NCBI GenBank assembly: GCA_002340985.1
Contig: DDNC01000023.1
Span: forward strand, 129,463 to 139,641
Length of the DNA stretch: 10,179 nucleotides
DNA from: Firmicutes bacterium UBA2530
Lineage (GTDB): Bacteria > Bacillota > Clostridia > Tissierellales > Sedimentibacteraceae
Reading direction: 5' to 3'
Shown here: in pieces, positions 7,359-10,179 of the stretch
How the letters are laid out: each line of letters opens with the position of its first letter
Numbering within the stretch: position 1 is the first letter of the stretch
Notes under the pieces: model-generated
The model's input: only the letters and a program-made list of their open reading frames with translations
Database searches by the model: none
What the model was told of the DNA's origin: nothing
Made by a program: the position numbers and the translations under genes

Positions 7359-7389
7359 GCGGCTTTGGTAAATCAAAGCCGCTATTTTA
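7359..7389 (+). terminator. Hairpin between the VOC and DUF5131 genes, weak terminator or processing site
   Basis: GCGGCTTTG (7359-7367) pairs perfectly with CAAAGCCGC (7374-7382) over a 6-nt loop and is followed by the T-rich TATTTTA. It starts 7 nt after the VOC stop and ends about 18 nt before the next ribosome binding site. The U tract is interrupted, so partial termination or mRNA stabilisation is as likely as full termination. Confidence 0.55.
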
Positions 7390-7411
7390 CTCTGAACAAA
7401 GGAGGACATCT

Positions 7412-8134
7412 ATGAATTGGGAGCCGTGGACAGGTTGTTACAAAATAAGCGATGGCTGTACAAATTGCTATTTTTATGGGCCACATGCGAAACGTTATGG
7501 CCAAAACACCATACAAAAAACAGATAAATTTGATTGGCCTACAAGGAAAAATGCAAAGGGCGAATACAATATTAAAGGCAACAAAATTCTTGCAACCTGT
7601 TTTGCAACTGACTTTTTCCTGCCCGAAGCTGATGAGTGGCGGAAAGAGATTTGGCCAATTATCAAGGAAAGAACAGATATTGATTTTTTAATTTTAACAA
7701 AGCGAATTGACCGCTTCCTTGTATCGCTTCCATCTGATTGGGGTGCAGGCTATGACAATGTGAATATCGGCTGTACTGTCGAAAATCAAAAATTAGCTGA
7801 TTACAGGCTTCCGCTCTTTTTATCCTATCCGATAAAGCGGCGCTTCATCGCTTGTTCTCCACTTTTAGAAGCGTTAGATTTAACACCGTATCTCTATGGG
7901 GTAGACCATGTTACGGTTGGCGGTGAAACGGGGCGAGAGGCTCGAGAATGTGATTATGATTGGGTACTTAATATCCGTGAACAATGCGCAAAAGCTAATG
8001 TAACTTTTTGGTTCAAAAATACAGGCTCATTTTTTAAACATGACGGAGTAGTGGAAAAAGTAAATCCATTTAAGCAAACCAGTATGGCGAAAGAGCTTGG
8101 TATAAATATTTCAGACGGAAAAAGGTTGTTTTGA
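7412..8134 (+). CDS. DUF5131 family protein (phage Gp37/Gp68-like) with three-cysteine motif
   Basis: The start is the ATG at 7412, preceded by AAAGGAGG (about 7398-7405); the open frame extends further upstream but only through the hairpin, without a ribosome binding site. The 240-residue product matches DUF5131. WEPWTGCYKISDGCTNCY (3-20) carries C9, C16 and C19 in a CX6CX2C pattern. FLILTKRIDR (92-101), NVNIGCTVENQ (117-127), RFIACSPLLEAL (144-155), VTVGGETGREAREC (167-180) and FWFKNTGS (199-206) follow in the family order. The biochemical activity is unproven. The cysteine motif resembles an iron-sulfur or radical-SAM-like cluster site, and relatives are known as partners of the three-Cys-motif partner protein TcmP, which is absent here. 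It occurs in phages and genomic islands, consistent with an accessory origin. Confidence 0.9.
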   Translation: MNWEPWTGCYKISDGCTNCYFYGPHAKRYGQNTIQKTDKFDWPTRKNAKGEYNIKGNKILATCFATDFFLPEADEWRKEIWPIIKERTDIDFLILTKRIDRFLVSLPSDWGAGYDNVNIGCTVENQKLADYRLPLFLSYPIKRRFIACSPLLEALDLTPYLYGVDHVTVGGETGREARECDYDWVLNIREQCAKANVTFWFKNTGSFFKHDGVVEKVNPFKQTSMAKELGINISDGKRLF

Positions 8135-8171
8135 CAGAGACGGAATAGTATAAAAATTATTTCGTTTTCCA

Positions 8172-8207
8172 TGATAGAATGAGGTGAATAAAGATTATTT
8201 ATATTTG
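8172..8207 (+). promoter_or_regulatory. Copy B of the repeated leader element, upstream of the Cys-rich gene
   Basis: TGATAGAATGAGGT (8172-8185) matches 12 of 14 bases of TGATATAATAAGGT at 5960-5973. After a 5-nt insertion (GAATA), the 17-nt sequence AAGATTATTTATATTTG (8191-8207) is identical to 5974-5990. TGATAGAAT would be an extended -10 with one mismatch; no -35 is apparent. It lies just upstream of the ribosome binding site at 8210-8216. Confidence 0.5.
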
Positions 8208-8223
8208 ACGAGGTGAATTTATA

Positions 8224-8379
8224 ATGGAATACAAAGACGATAATTGCCCTTGCAAAAGAATAAAGTGTGAAAGATATGGAGATTGTGTGGCTTGCAAAGA
8301 GCATCATCATACATCGGAAAGAAAACCATTAACCGCTTGTGAACGTATAATGGTTAAAAAAGAAGGAAAGCACAGATGA
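8224..8379 (+). CDS. Small cysteine-rich protein, 51 residues, unknown function
   Basis: The ATG at 8224 follows GAGGTGA (8210-8216) with 7-nt spacing, and the frame is clean for 51 codons to TGA at 8377-8379. The product is hydrophilic and basic, with six cysteines (C8, C10, C15, C21, C24, C39) and a His triplet at 27-29 in CVACKEHHH. The spacing CPCKRIKCERYGDCVAC suggests one or two zinc- or iron-binding knuckles. No signal peptide or membrane segment is present. It resembles small Cys-rich hypothetical proteins common in Clostridia, but I cannot name a function. It lies 89 nt downstream of the DUF5131 gene, behind its own possible promoter. Its stop codon overlaps an ATG (ATGA) that opens a 10-codon frame, perhaps the start of a lost next gene. 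Confidence 0.75.
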   Translation: MEYKDDNCPCKRIKCERYGDCVACKEHHHTSERKPLTACERIMVKKEGKHR

Positions 8380-8641
8380 GCAAAATGAGCATAATCTATG
8401 GTGCGTAATAGTTCAAATCCCAACTTAAAACTGCATGATATCTTAATACAGCGAGGAACGACATGACGAATTTTTAAGCAGTGGTTTTTTTCACAATAAT
8501 CCGAGAAAATTCATCCATAGATACGCAGATGGAAACTATGAGCATGTTGGCTGATCATTTCCGATTTGAGATACATTGAACTTTAACTTGAAAATTTTTT
8601 TACACTATTGTTCCAAACGCCGAAATTTACTTCAAAGGGTG
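8380..8641. other. About 260 bases with no recognisable gene
   Basis: No protein family was recognised here on either strand. On the plus strand an ATG at 8376 overlapping the previous stop opens MSKMSIIYGA and then ends, which could be the decapitated start of a deleted gene. On the minus strand a frame without stops runs from about 8490 down to 8307 and overlaps the Cys-rich gene; it has no convincing start or ribosome binding site and is treated as spurious. The segment looks like decayed or junction DNA. Confidence 0.5.
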
Positions 8642-8673
8642 AATTTGCTTTTGAGGCAAATTTTTGTTATGAT
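8642..8673 (+). promoter_or_regulatory. Promoter of the acetyltransferase gene with an overlapping inverted repeat
   Basis: TTGCTT (8645-8650), a 17-bp spacer and TATGAT (8668-8673), with a TG one base upstream of the -10, make a good extended sigma-A promoter. The inverted repeat AATTTGC (8642-8648) / GCAAATT (8656-8662) spans the -35 and half of the spacer, the usual place for a repressor operator. The start codon is 38 nt downstream of the -10. Confidence 0.65.
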
Positions 8674-8710
8674 GAGGCACAAAGAAGTTTATATTAGGAG
8701 AGATGCGGTT

Positions 8711-9271
8711 ATGATATTTTTGCAAACAGAAAGATGTATTATTCGTGATCATAATCAAGAAGATTTAATGACACACCACACTTTGCTTAGTGATAAAAAA
8801 GCCATGTATTACCTTCAAGATATTGCTGCAACCTCGCTGGAAGAGTCGCAGGCAAATCTTAAAAAGGCAATAGATGAAATTGACAATCCGCAGAGGCAGT
8901 TCTATTTTTTAAGAATTGAGGACAAGAAAACAAATGAGCATATCGGCGAGATAGGATATACTGTTACAAAGTATACTCCCATAGGAAAGCTTGTGGAAAT
9001 GGGCTATTTTATTCATACAAGTTTTTGGGGAAAAGGATTTACGACCGAGGCGCTAAAAGAGGTAATTCGCTTTGCTTTTGAAGAAGATGATGTTTTTAGA
9101 ATTTCTTGCGGCTGTAATAAAAATAACATTGCTTCAGAAAAAGTAATGATAAAATGTAGTATGATTAAAGAGGCTGATTTTAAATCCTATACTTGGCACG
9201 ATGGGGAAATAAAAGACAGAGTTGAGTATAGATTATTAAAACACGAATGGCAGCATGACACTGCACTATAA
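8711..9271 (+). CDS. GNAT family N-acetyltransferase
   Basis: The 186-residue product starts at the ATG at 8711, preceded by AGGAGAG (8696-8702) at 8 nt. The frame is open further upstream to 8576, but that part crosses the promoter. MIFLQTERCIIRDHNQEDL is the typical N-terminal strand of RimJ/RimL-type acetyltransferases. The acetyl-CoA pyrophosphate loop is FWGKGFTTEALKEV (105-118), followed by NNIASEKVMIKC (138-149), the conserved Asn-Ser region of this group. It transfers an acetyl group from acetyl-CoA to an amine on a ribosomal protein N-terminus, an antibiotic or a small molecule; the substrate cannot be chosen from sequence. It is a single-gene unit with its own promoter. No terminator hairpin was found after it. 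Confidence 0.9.
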   Translation: MIFLQTERCIIRDHNQEDLMTHHTLLSDKKAMYYLQDIAATSLEESQANLKKAIDEIDNPQRQFYFLRIEDKKTNEHIGEIGYTVTKYTPIGKLVEMGYFIHTSFWGKGFTTEALKEVIRFAFEEDDVFRISCGCNKNNIASEKVMIKCSMIKEADFKSYTWHDGEIKDRVEYRLLKHEWQHDTAL

Positions 9272-9301
9272 ACTTGCTTTTATGCGTAAATATATGGTGT
9301 T

Positions 9302-9418
9302 ATGAGTCAAAGGATGATTCAAAAGGTGCCGGACATTAGAGTTCCTCCAATAAGGATGTTTACGAAAATCATAGTTGTTTCGCACACAGCAAAACGATTA
9401 CCGATGAATTGTAAATAA
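9302..9418 (+). CDS. Possible 38-residue leader peptide upstream of tnpV
   Basis: ATG at 9302 opens a 38-codon frame ending in TAA at 9416-9418. The product is basic and moderately hydrophobic, with no family recognised. There is no good ribosome binding site (only GGTG nearby), so it may not be translated. What makes it notable is position: it contains the first arm of a 14-bp inverted repeat, and its stop codon touches the second arm, which holds the tnpV ribosome binding site. Confidence 0.3.
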   Translation: MSQRMIQKVPDIRVPPIRMFTKIIVVSHTAKRLPMNCK

Positions 9419-9431
9419 TCTTTATTGGAGG
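9344..9431 (+). promoter_or_regulatory. Inverted repeat occluding the tnpV ribosome binding site
   Basis: CCTCCAATAAGGAT (9344-9357) and ATCTTTATTGGAGG (9418-9431) are complementary over 14 positions with one G-U pair, separated by 60 nt. The second arm includes GGAGG (9427-9431), the tnpV ribosome binding site, and the first arm supplies a matching anti-site CCTCC. In RNA this would hide the site, so it is a candidate translational control element. Confidence 0.55.
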
Positions 9432-9440
9432 ATTTGCTTT

Positions 9441-9695
9441 ATGGCAAAGTTTGAATTTGAATACACAGAGATCGATGGATTACTGTATCCTAACATTGGA
9501 ATTGATGGAAAAGCTGCACTTGACAGTTTGGGGAAGTATGGACGGCTTCGTTTAAGCTATCTGCACGAACAAAAGCCGGGGATGTACCGGGAACTACTTT
9601 TCACAGGCGAGCTGGCAGAGCATATCTGTTCGGATTATCTGAGGCACATCCCATGCCGGAAGATGATACACTGGAACGCATTCGTATTCTCTACG
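9441..9695 (+). pseudogene. tnpV: Truncated, frameshifted tnpV-like gene of a Tn4451/conjugative-element family
   Basis: The start at 9441 gives FEYTEIDGLLYPNI, then GKYGRLRLSYLHEQKPGMYRELLF as a signature block (16-45), then TGELAEHI, which I recognise as the N-terminal half of TnpV-type transposon proteins (about 115-120 residues when complete). Near 9640 the frame shifts: frame 0 reads SDYL, and the expected continuation EAHPMPEDDTLERIRIL appears in another frame at 9641-9691, consistent with loss of one base. Residues between LAEHI and SDYL also seem fewer than usual. Similarity stops near 9695, where an antisense remnant begins. The role of TnpV is not established. It is not a transposase by itself but a marker of these elements. 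Confidence 0.75.
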
Positions 9696-9817
9696 CATTG
9701 CCGGGGTTCTCCGCAAGGTAGTCCTAGCGTAATTTCTACAATGCGGTCTGCAAAACGGTAAACAATGCCCTTACTAAACTCATTTAGAGCATATTCACTG
9801 TCTTTATAATTTTTCAA
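9696..9817 (-). pseudogene. Remnant of a small conjugative-element protein, fused tail-to-tail to tnpV
   Basis: Reading the minus strand, a TTG at 9817-9815 preceded by GGAGG (9830-9826) at 8 nt starts LKNYKDSEYALNEFSKG, followed by IVYRFADRIVEITL. After an apparent 2-base loss near 9722, the frame DYLAENPG follows. I recognise this sequence as the N-terminus of a short hypothetical protein found in conjugative elements of gut Clostridia, often near sigma-70-like genes. Full-length members are about 80-110 residues, so the 3' part is missing. The break meets the tnpV break at about 9695-9700. The function of the family is unknown. Confidence 0.65.
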
Positions 9818-9825
9818 GTTCCTTT

Positions 9826-9866
9826 CCTCCGATCTGTTTTGCTGAAATGCGAAAACAGATCGGAGG
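9826..9866. promoter_or_regulatory. Perfect 15-bp inverted repeat containing the minus-strand ribosome binding site
   Basis: CCTCCGATCTGTTTT (9826-9840) and AAAACAGATCGGAGG (9852-9866) are perfectly complementary around an 11-nt loop. In a minus-strand transcript the 3' arm ends in GGAGG, the ribosome binding site of the remnant gene, and the 5' arm offers CCTCC to hide it. On the plus strand the second arm also ends in GGAGG, 15 nt upstream of an ATG (9882) that opens only 14 codons. The hairpin is very stable for its length. Confidence 0.7.
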
Positions 9867-10000
9867 GTGGGGAACGGCAGCATGGCTCGACAAAAAGATT
9901 ACAGCCAAACTTCCAAGATGGGATAAATTGTAAAGCTAATGGGGATTTTGTCGAATAAAATAAGTAAGTACTTTGCCCATAACTTTATTAATTTGTTGTG

Positions 10001-10179
10001 CTACTTTATCTTTCTCACGCCGTTTTCGTCTACCTCGTATCCGTCTACTTTTGTGCTTTTGGCGAGAGCGCCGTCAGCGTAGAAGTAATACCATTTGCCG
10101 TTGATCTCCAGCCAACCCATAGCAGCCTTATTGCCGGAATAATAGCGCCAGTTATCATCGTCCTTGACCCAGCCGGTTT
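10001..10179 (-). CDS. C-terminal end of a choline-binding/glucan-binding-type cell wall repeat protein (5' end outside window)
   Basis: On the minus strand the frame is open from the window edge to TAG at 10003-10001, giving 59 complete codons. It contains TGWVKDDDNWRYYSGNKAAM and GWLEINGKWYYFYADGALA, two aromatic- and glycine-rich repeats of about 20 residues typical of choline-binding (PF01473-type) modules, then VDGYEVDENGVRKIK at the end. Such repeats anchor secreted hydrolases, such as amidases, lysozymes and other surface proteins, to teichoic acids or glucans. The catalytic part lies beyond the window and cannot be named. GC content here is visibly higher than in the neighbouring debris. 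No convincing terminator was found downstream (9867-10000), a stretch that otherwise shows nothing recognisable. Confidence 0.88.
   Translation of the reverse strand, partial: TGWVKDDDNWRYYSGNKAAMGWLEINGKWYYFYADGALAKSTKVDGYEVDENGVRKIK

Noticed and set aside
7349..7411. Longer start for the DUF5131 gene at 7349
   Set aside because: The extra 21 codons run through a 9-bp hairpin and have no ribosome binding site, whereas the ATG at 7412 has AAAGGAGG and begins exactly at the family's conserved N-terminus.
5974..8207. The 17-nt repeat as attachment-site direct repeats of an integrated element
   Set aside because: Neither copy overlaps the tRNA 3' end, both sit at the same place in gene leaders next to promoter-like sequence, and no recombinase lies between them; a shared regulatory element fits better.
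8576..8710. Longer start for the acetyltransferase at 8576
   Set aside because: The extension crosses a good promoter (8645-8673) and has no similarity to acetyltransferases; the ATG at 8711 has its own ribosome binding site.
9826..9866. Sequencing-adapter contamination, because AGATCGGA occurs in the inverted repeat
   Set aside because: Only 8 bases match the common adapter start, the following bases differ, and the sequence forms a perfect biological-looking hairpin next to a ribosome binding site.
9882..9926. Small plus-strand frame of 14 codons starting MARQKDYS
   Set aside because: It is too short to assign, its GGAGG is 15 nt away, and no family match is apparent. It could be a truncated gene start but cannot be supported.
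1..10179. CRISPR array, riboswitch, complete insertion sequence or integrase
   Set aside because: I saw no regularly spaced repeats, no recognisable riboswitch core in the gene leaders, and no transposase or integrase gene; only tnpV-type debris is present.

Overview
The window looks like chromosome from an anaerobic, low-to-moderate-GC Gram-positive bacterium of the class Clostridia. The signs are strong GGAGG-type ribosome binding sites, GTG and TTG starts, near-consensus sigma-A promoters, an OmpR/HisKA two-component pair, a short NAD-type malic enzyme, and remnants of mobile-element genes typical of gut Firmicutes. I cannot fix the genus from this sequence.

Positions 1-3390 hold the 3' end of a membrane-anchored surface protein (possibly CotH-kinase-like). 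It is followed by a tight response regulator / sensor kinase / metallo-hydrolase operon (386-3066), a C-terminal remnant of a SAM-dependent methyltransferase (3081-3329) and a good intrinsic terminator. Positions 3423-5772 hold a fumarate/malate unit: a class II fumarase gene (fumC) broken by a nonsense codon, a frameshifting internal deletion and a second in-frame deletion, then an intact malic enzyme and a terminator. The pair would convert fumarate to malate to pyruvate, but the first step is dead here unless another fumarase exists. A tRNA-Gly(CCC) with its own promoter and terminator follows (5793-5945).

From the tRNA to about 9270 the content looks accessory. It comprises an AraC-type regulator, a VOC-fold protein, a DUF5131 (phage Gp37/Gp68-like) protein with a three-cysteine motif, a 51-residue cysteine-rich protein and a GNAT acetyltransferase. 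An exact 17-nt sequence recurs in the leaders of the AraC gene and the cysteine-rich gene. Positions 9300-9870 are debris of a conjugative or mobilizable element: a frameshifted tnpV fused tail-to-tail with an antisense remnant of a small element protein. Each remnant has a ribosome binding site buried in a strong inverted repeat. The window ends in the C-terminus of a choline-binding-type repeat protein on the minus strand.

The most notable points are the clustered gene decay (methyltransferase, fumC, tnpV and the antisense remnant), the AraC-VOC-DUF5131-Cys-rich cassette next to a tRNA, the repeated leader element, and the two ribosome-binding-site-occluding hairpins. I see no clear evidence for a complete new defence or biosynthetic system. 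The AraC/VOC/DUF5131 cassette is the best candidate for an undescribed function.
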